A stretch of 64,000 nucleotides of DNA from Ursus arctos (Eukaryota > Chordata > Mammalia > Carnivora > Ursidae). The stretch's first letter is position 1. Every line of letters starts with the position of its first letter. Below are positions 1-12,300 of the stretch, piece after piece. The DNA is taken from contig NW_026622808.1 in the NCBI RefSeq assembly GCF_023065955.2, positions 40,064,475 through 40,128,474 on the forward strand, read 5' to 3'. The notes below the pieces were generated by a model, which had not been told where the DNA came from, ran no database searches, and saw nothing but the letters and a program-made list of their open reading frames with translations. The translations under genes were made by a program, and so were the position numbers.

Positions 1-168
1 CTTCATGTTCTCGTGGGTGATGCTTTAAAAACATCGGTGATGCCCGCCCTTGGGGCTCTGCTTGGGGTTAAAAAGAAAAGGGAGCAGACATAACCCAGCA
101 TCATGCGTGTGAGCAAGAAGAGAGCCTGTCCCAGGCTTGGTCACTAACCAGGTGTTTCTCTGCTTCAG

Positions 169-306
169 CCGAATTCAGCATCTGGACCCGGGAGGCAGGC
201 GCTGGCGGCTTGTCTATTGCCGTCGAGGGCCCCAGTAAGGCCGAGATTACGTTCGATGACCATAAAAATGGATCGTGCGGGGTGTCTTACATTGCCCAGG
301 AGCCTG
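169..306 (+). CDS. FLNB: FLNB exon: repeat 21, first part
   Basis: The acceptor is tgcttcag and the donor is CTG|GTATGT. The exon enters in phase 1, is 138 bases long and leaves in phase 1. It encodes [13 protein letters not shown] through YIAQEPG, the first strands of Ig-like repeat 21, the region of filamin that docks integrin beta tails and migfilin. Confidence 0.95.
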
Positions 307-3300
307 GTATGTAATCATGGGCCACCTGAGGATGTGTTCCTTGTTGGGGGATGCTTAGGTTGTAGGGAACGGAAGCCTGGCAAGGTAGCTCGAGTGAAAG
401 AGTTTATCTGTATGGGTGCGTGAGCGTGCCCCCTGAAAACCCTAGGCAGGAAATCCAGTCAGGCCTCAAGGGGGCAGGAAGTCTGGTTCTCTGGTCCTTC
501 TCTGTTGGCCTGTCTGCTTAATGCTTTCATTCAACCCTGTTACTCTGCCAGCCTGCCCATCCTTGGCTGTGTGGCAGCTCTAGAAGAGTGGCCCTGGCAC
601 CTGAGCTCCCTCGAGCAGCAGCTCTTGACCTTTTGTGGGCCATGGACTCTTTGGGGCACCTGGCAAAGCCTATAGGGAAAACTGTTCTCAGGTTAATGTT
701 TTGAAACATAAAATAAAATGCATTGGGGGCGCCTGGGTGGCTCAGTCGTTAAGCGTCAGCCTTTGGCTCAGGACGTGATTCCGGTGTTCTGGGATCAAGC
801 CCTGCATCAGGCTCCCCCGTGGGGAGCCTGCTTCTTCCTCTCCCACTCCCCCTGCTTGTGTTCCCTCTCTCGCTGGTTGTCTGTCTCTCTGTCAGATAAA
901 TAAATAAAATCTTTTAAAAAAATGCATTGGATTATAGAGGAAATCAGTTATATTAAAATGTAGTTATCAAAATCTTCAAGGGAATGTGTAACATAATAAC
1001 ATATGCACATTTTCCTGAATACATTAAGTCATAGGATTTGGTGATGGTCTGTTAACTACCTTAATTGCAAAGTAGTGATGAGTGTAAAATGACAAGGTAT
1101 GTATGAAACTGTAAAGTGACATGAAGACATCTGTGATCTTTGGTGGTGACAAAGTCACGAGTACTTCTAATGTGTACTTCTAGTGTTTCTTGTTGGCATT
1201 TCTAAAGAAAGGAAATGCTAGATTTCGGCCTAAAGTTAGTGAAAGTAAAGATGTAATTTTTTTTCCCGTTTAAGTTTCCTGAGTCTTCTGAGTTCTATAC
1301 ACAGGCCCTTAGGGAGGCCCTGTGGACCCAGGTTAAGAATCTGGACCCTTGGGGTGCCTGGGTGGCTCAGTCTGTTAAGTGTCTGCCTTCAGCTCAGGTC
1401 ATGATCCCAGGGTCCTGGGATCGAGCCCTGCTTCGGGCTCCTTGCTCATAAGAGTCTCCTTCTCCCTCTCCCTCTGCCCCTCCCCCACTCGTGCATGTGT
1501 GTGTGCACTCTCTCTCTCAAATAAATAAATAAAATCTTTAGTAAAAAAAAAAAAAAAGGACAAGCATCTCGGCCCTTGCCCAACTAAGGGAATCATATTG
1601 GCTCAACCTCAGCTGTCATCCACCCTCAACCAACCAACCAGCCATGGCCATCGGGGAGGCAGGGGCTCTTGGAAGGCATTTCAGTCCTAGGAAGGAAGCC
1701 AGAGGCCGCTCTGGAACGACCTTCCCAGAATCTCTGAAATGATGGGACTTTCCTGTGCCCCCCCAGGTAACTACGAGGTGTCTATCAAGTTCAACGACGA
1801 GCACATCCCCGAGAGTCCTTACGTGGTGCCGGTCATCGCGCCCTCCGACGACGCCCGGCGCCTCACTGTTATGAGCCTTCAGGTGAGACGCAAGGAAGCA
1901 TCCATCTCATTGGCCACAGGCCGACCAGTGAAGCCCTGGACCCTTGAGGCCGTTTCAATCCTCCCTTCAGTGCCAAGGGCCCCATCCCAGTGTGACCACA
2001 GATGCTGCCAGCTGTAGAGGACCTTTCCCTGAGAGTCACCCCCCCCCCCAACGTATAGGGCAGGAGACACTTGGGGCAAGGGGAAACAGAGCCACAGTCA
2101 ACAAAACACCGCAACATTTGAGAACAAGTTTGTTGTTTAAATATTTATTCAAGAGAAACAAAGGAGGCCTGTTAATAATTGGTTAAGGGGTAAGGAGGGT
2201 TTTCAAACACCACGAACACCAGACCAACAGTCCGGTGACATTCTGCCTGCTATTGCAGGCTTCCTTTCCCTCCAGAAAGTCAGCTGCAATTGATTTTATT
2301 ATGATGATTTATTTATAAATGTGCAAGGCACTACGTAAGGACTTTATCAGTATTGCCTCATTAAATCCTTGCAAGAGCCTGGTGGGTAGGTTTCTCCTGA
2401 CCCCATTTTAAAGATGGAAAAACTGAGGTATGGAGAGATTGTGGCTACCAGAAAACCAGCTAGTGTGAGGCAGAGTGAGGGTCTCTGTGGCTCCAGAACC
2501 TGTGGTCTTAACCGTGGCCTCCTTTATCCCCGCCCTGGCACTGTAGCGAGTGGTGACATAGTCCAACCTATTGGGATGCCAGGCAGTGCAACTTCTCGCC
2601 TGTCTTTGACAGGCTATCAAATTCCAGGTTGCATCAGAGCCTGCAGCCGAACAAAGAACCACTGTAGGGATGCCTTTGGGTCTGTGCTCGGGACACTGAA
2701 AAGTAATTAGGTGTCTGAATCAGGAGTAGCAAATTGGTTGCAGGATTAACACCGGAATCCCCAGATCTGATTTCTGATTAATGGGATTTCTAAGTAGCCT
2801 TCAGCTGCCGCCCTCCCCCGCCCCCATTCTTGAAAATACTGGATGAAAACCCAATCCTAGATCTCAGGTTGGTGATCTCATTGGCTCTAACTCCACGCAC
2901 TTGGTTCATACTTGACATTCTGACCATACCCTGAGGACACTTGGTACTGCCGGTGGTGCCAGACATCAGGGAACCCAGACAGAACCCAAAGCAGAATCGC
3001 CGTCCGCAGATTGAAGAGGCCTCAGGCGGAGAGTACCAAGGGTGCCCACTGGTCGCTGTGGTGTAGATGTTTTTCTTGTGTTTCATTTAAAGGCTTCTTA
3101 ACAGAAGTTCCTTATGTGGCCGACTTAACTAAAACCTGTGGAGGGAGATAAACCCAGCATTTGTTGAGGGCAAAGGGCTGCCTTCCTGCATCTCGAAGAT
3201 TTCTTTCAGATCTTCTGAGGCGTTTATCTCCCTCTTGAGGATTTAGCGGCAAGCGGATTCAGGTAATGTAAATGGGTCTGTCCCCAAAAAACCTAGTTTG

Positions 3301-6300
3301 GAGAAATCCTCTCCAAAAGACTTTTCTGTAGAGTCCTCGCATCACAGTTGGGTCGTAAATATTTGAGTAAGTGTGCAGCAGGCTGTGTCTCCATCAGGCT
3401 TTTGTAACTAGCGGCTCCAGGAGGAGGGGCGAGCGTCAGCTTCGTCCCGTTTTTCCCCAGGTCACTTGGTGCTGAGTGATACGTAATTTATTTATTGGAG
3501 ATTTGCTGGAGGCCTGCACACCAACATCTGGTGTTGGTTAGGAAAAGAGAGGCCTGTATTGTTTTGTCTTGCTTTTAAGACCTTTGAGAAAATTGAAGTC
3601 GGCTGGCATTTTGTGGAGGAGGGGATGGTGGGATGGGGGAGATCTGGCGATCAGAGATCACTGAATTTTGTGTGCAGTCCTCTCTCCCCAGTCTGTAACC
3701 TCTAGCGCAGCATAGTGGAATAGAATGTTCTACAACAATGGAAATGTCTCCCATCTTCTCTGTGCAATATGGTAGCCACTGGCCACATGTGGCTCTTGAG
3801 CCCTTGAAATGTTGCTGGTGTAACTGAGGAACTAAATCTTTAATTATTTAATTTAATTGATTTAAATTTTAAAAAATACAGTCCCCTGGGCTAGTGACTG
3901 CCAAATTAGGCAGTGCAGCTTTAGTGCCTTGCTACCGAGATGTGGTCCTGGGACTAGCAGCCTCACCATCGCCTGGGAAGTTACTAGAATCCTAGAATTC
4001 CAGGCTCCCCGCCCTCAGACCTGCTGGATCAGAATCTGCATTTCAAGACCCCCCCACGTCCTCCGATTGCAAATTGAGGTATCATCGCACAATGAGGTAT
4101 CATCTGTCCAATCAAGTTTAGCACAAAACTGCTTGCTTGTAAAATGTTGTGGTTTAGGACTGGCTGATTTTAAAATATCTTAAGCATTTAAACCTCTAAT
4201 CCCCTCCTCCTGGGAGAGGCTGTAGTTTCCAGGGCAGAATGTGGAGGGTGAAACTGATCCAGTGAAGAGTGAAAGCTAGCCTTCTTTCTGTTGTGTGGGT
4301 TTTTTTGTTTGTTTGTTTGTTTGTTTGTTTTTTGGTGGGGGTGGGGACAGGGAGTGCGATGTAGACAATCTCTAAATGCATATTAATATTTAACAGTAAG
4401 GTGACCTTTGTGAGCCTTTCCGTGTATGGACCAGGCCCTGTGCTAAGTGCTTGGAATGCACCACTTCATTTCATCCTCGTACAGCAGCTCTCTGGGGTAG
4501 ATTCGGTTATTATGCCCATTTTACAGTTGAGGAGACTGGGTCTCAAAGGTTGAACAACTTACTTACATAGCTGAGAAATGGTAGTCACCCCCGGTCCTGC
4601 TGATTCTTCACCGTGTGTAGTCCTTTACGAGTTTATTGAAAGTCATCTCCATTCCTCCCCTTGAGACAAAAAATAGCAATGATATAAAACTTTGTTCATT
4701 TGGTGAGTACATGGTTTTTTCAGTTGCCGGGTTCCTCTTAAGAGAGGGCCCTTCCTTTTATGACCTGGAAGACACTGTGTTTTCTGGCTGTCCAGGTCTT
4801 GTTTGGAATATGGAAATGAGAGTTCTGTTGGCCAGGATGCCTAAGTCTCCAAATCCAGTAACCATCTCTTCCAGCCCGAACCAAGGTGCTAGACGCCGCC
4901 GACGTGTGTCTCTGCTGTCTTATATTTAAAGCCAGAAGTGTGGAGGAAGGCACTTGCTCTTCTGTTGTCAGATAGCATAAACATTCTGGGCCTTTTTGCA
5001 TGAACACTGTCCCCTGGAGTCCCGGGTCGGGTCAGTGTGTGCCACGGAGCAGGAACACCAAGGGCCGTAACCTGTTTAATGTATTAAATTCCCAGGAATC
5101 GGGATTAAAAGTTAACCAGCCAGCCTCCTTTGCTATAAGGTTGAATGGGGCAAAAGGCAAGATCGATGCAAAGGTGCACAGCCCCTCCGGAGCCGTGGAG
5201 GAGTGCCACGTGTCTGAGCTGGAGCCAGGTAAGCCGGGGGCGGGTGGGCAGGCCCCAGCTTCTGCGCCTCCCGGAGGGACGTTCCCGCAGGCGCGTGTCC
5301 CTGCAGAGGGCTGGTCGGCCGCCCCGACGCCCGCCAGCCTTCAGATTCCCTTCTGCTGCTCTTGCCAGGCACTGTGTACCAATTAGGCATAAACATTTGC
5401 CAGGGACTGGGAGACACTTTGGGATATAGCCGTCCTTTTCTTTTCTTTTCTTTTTTCTTTTCTTTTCTTTTCTTTCTTTTTTTTTTAACAAATACTGCTT
5501 TATTTTCTGTTGTTTTTCAGATTCCGTTCCCATTATTCATTGTGATTTTTTTTCTCCTAGTTTAACAAAATCTTACAGATTTTTATTATGTTGTTGACCT
5601 TATGACATGAATAAGTACTCTTCGACCTCATTTTACTCTGGGGGAAAAGTTAATTGATGTTCTTCCGTAAACTTCAAAGAATCTGGGGTTCCAGTATGCT
5701 TACTAGTGTAAGATTTTCCTGCCCGCTCCCTTGACATACGCAGTTCTCTGACGTCTATCAACTTTAATGAGCCGTTTTGCCAGTGAACATTTATTAAGTG
5801 TGAGAGACTTGGCAGGACGGTAAGGCTAAGGAAGGCATGATGCCTGCCCTCAAAGAGGAGCTCAGAGTGGAGTGGGGACCTGGCCGGAAGCCTTCAGTAC
5901 CCTGGGGAGGACCCCAGGTGGTCACCAGGACCTCAGGGGAACCGAGAACCAAATGATAAAGGAGCAGGAGAGAAAAGTAGTTTCTGCCTTGGTGAGGCCA
6001 GGAGGGCTTCTCAGAGGAAGTGACATTGACTATGGGCCCTGATGCATGAGGAAGGGCCCTGTGATCACTGCCCTTATCGGGCATTTGCTTGCTGTGCGTC
6101 CTGCAACGCGTACAGCAAAGGTAGACATCTTGGGAGGTAGAACAGGTGGTCTGCATCCCAGGTGGGAGGGCTTCAAGGGGGAAGAGATGGCTGGGGGGTA
6201 CATGACGGGTGGATATTCTTGGTGTTGTCAGTGGACAGATTGCCGCGTGCCAGGACCCAGACACACTGAAAAACCTGGCCATTGCCCTGGGGGGCAGTTG

Positions 6301-9300
6301 CTAGCTTAGAGCTTAATACAGAAGCATTAATGCCGGTTGGAGCCATTGCTTTTCCCTTCAAGGGGCCAAGTAGAGAACCTTTGTGAGAAGGGAGCTTTTC
6401 ATAAAGAAAGTGTTCTCTCAGGGGCACCTGGATGGCTCAGTCAGTTAAGCTCAGGTCAGGATCCCAGGGTCCTGGGATCAAGCCCCGGGTGGGGCTCCCT
6501 GCTCAGCAGGGAGTCTGCTTCTTCCTCTTCCTCTGTCTCTCCCTCTGCTCATTCTCTCTCTCTCTCTCAAATAAATAAAAAATCTTAAAAAAGAAAAGAA
6601 AAAAGAAATTGTTCTCCCAAGGCAGACACCACAGAGGATGAAACCTAGAATTTGAGATTTGGATGCATTTCCCAAAGGGTTGACAGAGGACACGTAAATA
6701 GGCCCGTCTGCCTTTGAAGTCCAGCATACTGGGTGCCAGGCTTCCAGTAGAGCTATGGTCCTTAGTAATGATTTAAAATCCAGCATCTCAGGCTGGCCTC
6801 CCGTCCTTTGTCCTCCCCTTGCTCGGCGGTGTCCGCGTACTCGGCTTACCCTGTGCTTTGCTCCCTCTCCTAGACAAGTACGCCGTGCGCTTCATCCCCC
6901 ACGAGAACGGCATCCACATGATCGACGTCAAGTTCAACGGGAGCCACGTGGTTGGAAGCCCCTTCAAAGTGCGCGTCGGGGAGCCCGGACAGGCGGGGAA
7001 CCCCGCCCTGGTGTCCGCCTATGGTGCCGGGCTTGAGGGGGGCACCACAGGTAACCCACGACCTCCGGCTCTCATCTTTAACCGAGCCCGCCCCAGGGGC
7101 TCAGCCAGGGGGAGCTCTCCAGGCTTCGGGAAGCCTTCTCTGTGTTCTCCCAGGGAAGCTGCAATGATGGACACTTTGGAGCTCTTGATCTCCAGAGTTG
7201 TTTGGGGACATGTGGTTTGACCGGCGATAAGTCCGGAGCAAGGGCTTGATGACCGTGTTCTCACACCCCATTACTGTTTGCTCTGCTTCCCCTGTCTTCC
7301 TTGGCCAAGTGCCTTGACTTCGGGGCCAGGACACTGATCGTGAGGGAATACGGCGCCCTGCCTTTGCTTGTGAGGGTTTCTTTGCCCGCAGATGAATCAG
7401 TGATACAGAGGATTCAGTGCGTGTGAGGGGCCTCCCGGGAGGCCTCCTGCCCCTCGGTTCTTTCAGCGGTCGTGGGCTCACAGAAACAACCTTGAATCGG
7501 CAGTAGGACCTGTCATGGTCTGCTGCCTCCTTTTAGTTTCTGGTCCTCAGGGAGGAAGAGAACAGATGGTGGCAAAGAATTCTAGAGCTTTTTGGACTCC
7601 TTACAATTTGTTTTTAGTCTTTGCCATGGATGGGACACATTTGATGGTGAAGGAGGCATAACTGGCTCCGTCCCCTTGCTTCTCCCTCCCTCCGTCTAGA
7701 CCCAGGAGGGAACACCACCGATGGTTCAGGGGAGGACCTCCGACTGCCTGTGTCTGGCATCCTCACGCATGGTCGCTTAGCTGGTTGGTTTGTTAAAAAG
7801 GTAGACATGTAGTTTGGCTTTTATTGTACAGAAATAACGCACGTGCTGCTTTACAGCGTTTTTCACTTGGCATCTTAAAGAACTTGTGTCAAAAGACAGG
7901 TCTATGCCCCTAGTAATGTCTGCAGTTAGTGTTCATCCCGTGAGCTCGAGGCGGGCCTTGGGTGGGTCACTGGTATGGAGAGTGCCAGCACGGGGAGCTG
8001 GTCCACTCAGACTTCTCTGCAGGGCATGTCCATAGACATGGACGCACTGGGAGCTGGTTTGCACTGGGTGTTACCTTGGGCCTTTGGAAGGTCCTGGCTC
8101 GAGTCCCTTGTGTGTGTGCACATTCTGCTCTGGTCTCCCCCGATGCGGTGAGTTGGACAGAGCAGACGCGCCTCGCATGGGCAAGGAGATGAGTGGCTGC
8201 GGTTACTGGGCATCCAGCCCTAGGGAGCCAGTGTCCTAAGTGGCCCGAGGGGCCCTGCCCAGGTGCAGGAGTCACTGACAGGCTGGCATGCCACCCGGAG
8301 CTCTGGTCATAGCAGTGGCCTCAGCAGAACCACCCAGAGGGGTGGTGTAAGTGCTTCTGGACTCCCGAGGTCCGTCCAGCCTGGCTCCACACTGAACTGT
8401 GGGCCAGCAGCTTGCCCTTTATAACAGGCATGGTAACACTTCACCCTATGCTGTTCCATTTCACAGATGAAGAAAGTGAGGCTCAGAAAGGGTGAGTCAC
8501 TCCCTAAGCTTACTTAGCTGGGAGGGCGCAGAACCAGGAGTCAGTCCAGGTCCGTGACCTCAAAGCCTGTACCCTTAACCCTGGAGTTTTGCTGCCTCCC
8601 GCAGTGGCTGGGTCACCCAGAGGTAGTGACTGCACCCCTGGCCGACTCGGGGCGGGGGGTATCCTAAACCAGGACCCCTGTTGTCTCAGCTGCCTGGAAC
8701 TGTCCCCAGGCAGTACTGTAGGCATTTGGTCCCTGGCAAGCCACCCACCATTAAAGACCACATGGGGTCCTCCGGGCGTTTGGAGGCACGCACACCTTGG
8801 TCCGGGTCCCGCAGCAGCCACTGAGGTCTCCTGCAGCTGCCAGCAGCCACCTTACCCTCCTGCTGGGTCACACCTGCTGCGTTCGGGGCCTCTCATGCTT
8901 CCTCCTGGCTATTCGCATGCCTTCTCGGGAGCTTGGGTTTCAGGCTGTGCTTTGCAAGAGCTGGATGCCAGTGAGAGAAGGAGCCAGTCTTACAGGGAGA
9001 CTCCCAGCCAGGAGGGAGAGGTACAGAGCACGGCTGTTTCAAAGCCTGTGTAAATATTGCTCTTGTCAAGGGGAAGGCGTCTTGTTTTTCTAGCGCTCCC
9101 ACTCCCAAGCCTTTTCCCAAATCCATCCCAAGATTACACAGCTGCAGTGTGCCTGGAATGAAAAGGTGTCTGTGCTTGGCTGCTGGAGGGTCTGGAATCC
9201 TGACCTGCAGGATAATGCGAACTTGCCCGTGTTTTTATGGGTGGGCTTGCTGTATCTCTTGGCTTGAGCTTTAAATGGCCCATTTTACAGGTTTTGGAGC

Positions 9301-12300
9301 AGGGGAATGTGGAGAATTTGGGGTGGGACTGTCTGCTTGCCCGGGAATTGAGAGGTCGGGCGTTAGACCAGGGGGTTCTCGACGCTCTGGACCAGAAGAG
9401 CAGTCTTCCTGGTAAAGTGCTCCAAGAACCCCAGTGTGCACGAGGTGCGACAGAAGGGGCTCCTGCCCTCCCCTGCCCCCTCGCCCCCCTTCATGCTGGA
9501 GTAGGGCTGCAGGAGACGCGCATTAACCGCGCAGGAGCTCAGCTGCGCGCATCCGGTGCGGCAGGGGAAGACTGCTTGCCCAGAGACGCTGGGGTATCGT
9601 GTTGGTTCTAGCTGCAGGCGGTAGGCAGAGGGACTCCTGCATGTGCATTTTCTGTCTCTTCACTTCGCTCAGGCAAGTGCCTGAGCCCCTCACTGGTCAG
9701 ATCTTGTGTTTAAATCTGAGTCCTGCCATTCCCCAGCTGGGTGACTTGGCACAAAGCATTTGACCTCACCAGGCCTCCACTTCCTTCCTGTAAAATGGGA
9801 AGAATAAGGGAGCCCGCCTGATAGGCTGTTCCAGGTAGCTCTTGCCCTATTATTCCTTACTTCCCTTTCCCCACCTCATCTCCCCTGGCTCTCCAGGCCT
9901 TCACAGCCAGGATTCACGGATCTTGATCTTTCAGGAGAAGGGAGCAACTTGTTAAAATGGGTTGGGCTTCTTTCCACTACAGCCGGGTCTTTTCATCTTC
10001 ACTTTAAAAATATCTTTCCTTATCGTCGCCTTGCAGCTACTTCCTGGAAATGCCGTCCCTTGTCGTGCGCCAGCCCTCCCTTGCCCTCACAGCCTCGCTC
10101 TTGGCTGCACAGTTTAGAAATAAGGTTGAGATAATTGGGGGGGTGGGGGTGTTGGCTGGGACAGGAGCCTCAGGAGCTTCCAGAAGCAGCTGGGTTGTGT
10201 TTGGGGGTTGCATGATAGCAGCGCCTTTGTTTTATTGATAGCCAGAACAATAATTCTTTCTCTGGCCTAGGAGCTATAATTAAACCGAAATAGTTCCCAG
10301 CTGGGGCGGCATCCAGGGCTCCGAAAGAAAGCACTGCCCTGCACAAGGCTGCTGTGCCCGGGATGGCCCGTAGAGGGCACTGTAGCGGCCGCCCTCATGG
10401 ACCACCTCATCCTCCTCTGGACTGGAAATGGGCCTGAAGGAGTGGAGGCTTTTGCAGGGCATTGGGCTCAGGCGGGAATGCACCGTGGTCATTGGTCGGC
10501 CCAGCTTTTCTTCCGTCGCGAGGCAGGATGTCCGTCCAGGAGGCCCCTGTGGGCCAGGCAAGAGGCTCCGGAGGCACACAGAATTGTCCAGACCCCAGTT
10601 GCCTAGTTTGTAGCGCTGACTGGCAAGTGCCCGAGCCTCCCTGAGCCTCTGTCATTTGTTAAACAGGAATCACTGGGCACGTAACAGGGTGCTTACTGTG
10701 GGATATGGAGCCTGAGCGGTGCGAGGGTGGCTCAGTTAGCAGGAGCCGCTGTGTTGGCCCTGTTCTTATTGCTGGTGTTCATGGCAGAGTGGGGGGCGGG
10801 CAGATTCTAGCAGCTGCCCTGGTCTTCAGCGTGGTGTCTGGGGCAAGGAGCCTGTGGGGGAGGAAGAAGATGCTAGGCCTGCTTGGCTTCTCCAAGTGCA
10901 CTCGGGAAAAAGGAAAGGTCAGAGGGGCCCATGCCCCCCCGCACTGATGCAGGGCTAAGCCCCCGGCAGCTGAAACAGCATTTCAGGCTGACAATGAAGA
11001 CGAAGACTCAGGCTTCTTGCTGTCGGCCACCGCGCCTGCTCAGAGGCAAGAACAGGGTGTCCTGGCCATTGGTGCTGGTGGGCGAAATGTCAGCCACACT
11101 CTTGCCTCCGCCTTGGAAAGAGAGTTACTGCCCCCAGGGCCCGAGGCCCTCTGTGCCAGGAGCTCAGAGCTAGTATTGGTGGGTTCGCCTGCCACCAAGG
11201 CCACCCCTCTGGGGGGATCCTGCGTGTTCCCCCACCATTGCTTCAGTGCCCTTGGGAAAGCTCCCCAAACCACACACCCCCATCCCTCCAAACCAATACG
11301 ACATTCCCTCTTCCTTTCTCCCAGGTATCCAGTCTGAATTTTTCATCAACACCACTCGAGCAGGGCCAGGGACATTATCCGTCACCATTGAAGGCCCGTC
11401 CAAAGTTAAAATGGATTGCCAGGAAACCCCAGAAGGGTACAAAGTCATGTACACCCCCATGGCTCCTGGAAACTACCTGATTGGCGTCAAATATGGCGGG
11501 CCCAACCACATTGTGGGCAGTCCATTCAAGGCCAAAGTGACAGGTAACTAAACAGCTTTGAAGTTACTCTTTTTCCTGGGGAGCATGTCTTGTCACATTA
11601 CCAACAGAGTTACTCGACACTAGAAACTGTGGGTTATTTTAGATATGTTGAATCTACTTTGAATCTTGAAAGTAAAGAAATGGTAGGACATGCCAGGGGA
11701 GTAAACATCTTTAGAAGCCCATGGGTATATGCTAGCATCATCCCCCTACAAAATAATGAGTGTAGAAATGGAAAAATCGTATTTTCTTTTTTTAACAGAA
11801 AAGAAAAAAATATTTACATTTTTGAAATCTTACATATTTGTTTAGATCAGGACCTGAAAAATCCCTTTATTTCTAAGCTTCACTTTTAAAATAATCAAAA
11901 GGTTTTATTAAATTTATAAAAATGTGCCTCCTTCCGAACACTAGACAAAATACCAGTCAAAACCACCTCACAGCCCATGGCCCAAGGTAGTCACCATAAA
12001 TACTGTGGTAAATCCCTTCCACATGTCTCTGCTTGGTTCACTGTTCTATGAGTAGGATAGCTTCATAGCAGAAGAATTAAAAGATTCAGATAGAAAAATC
12101 ATCCTCTCGCATGCAGAGAGAACCATTTTGTTATTATATGTTCTCCCCAACATATAACCTTGTTTTTACACTGTTTATACATAAGAGTATTTTATATCAA
12201 TGGAAAGAGGTAAATCCTACAGGGTGGCGGGAGGTTATGTGGGAGGGGTTTCCAGGCTTTGTCATTTGCCCCACTGTGGGTTTGGACCCGGGGGTGTGGA

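Larger units (their letters stand above)
307..1766 (+). other. FLNB: FLNB intron with two Can-SINEs
   Basis: This intron separates the two halves of repeat 21. It holds two + strand Can-SINEs (listed separately). Otherwise I see only AT-rich unique sequence at 930-1260. Confidence 0.8.
1883..5095 (+). other. FLNB: FLNB intron with ancient repeats
   Basis: This 3.2-kb intron contains a C-run near 2040, MIR-like pieces near 2.3 and 4.4 kb, hAT/MER5-like DNA near 3.7-4.06 kb and a TTTG microsatellite. I see no additional exon. Confidence 0.7.
7051..11324 (+). other. FLNB: FLNB 4.3-kb intron
   Basis: This is the largest FLNB intron in the window. It holds MIR-like fragments near 8.45 and 9.7 kb and otherwise GC-rich unique sequence. 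No recent SINE is present and I see no exon. Confidence 0.7.

Noticed and set aside
5794..6282. 162-codon open frame on the - strand in an FLNB intron
   Set aside because: No motif, start context or splice support; it is antisense to ordinary intron sequence.
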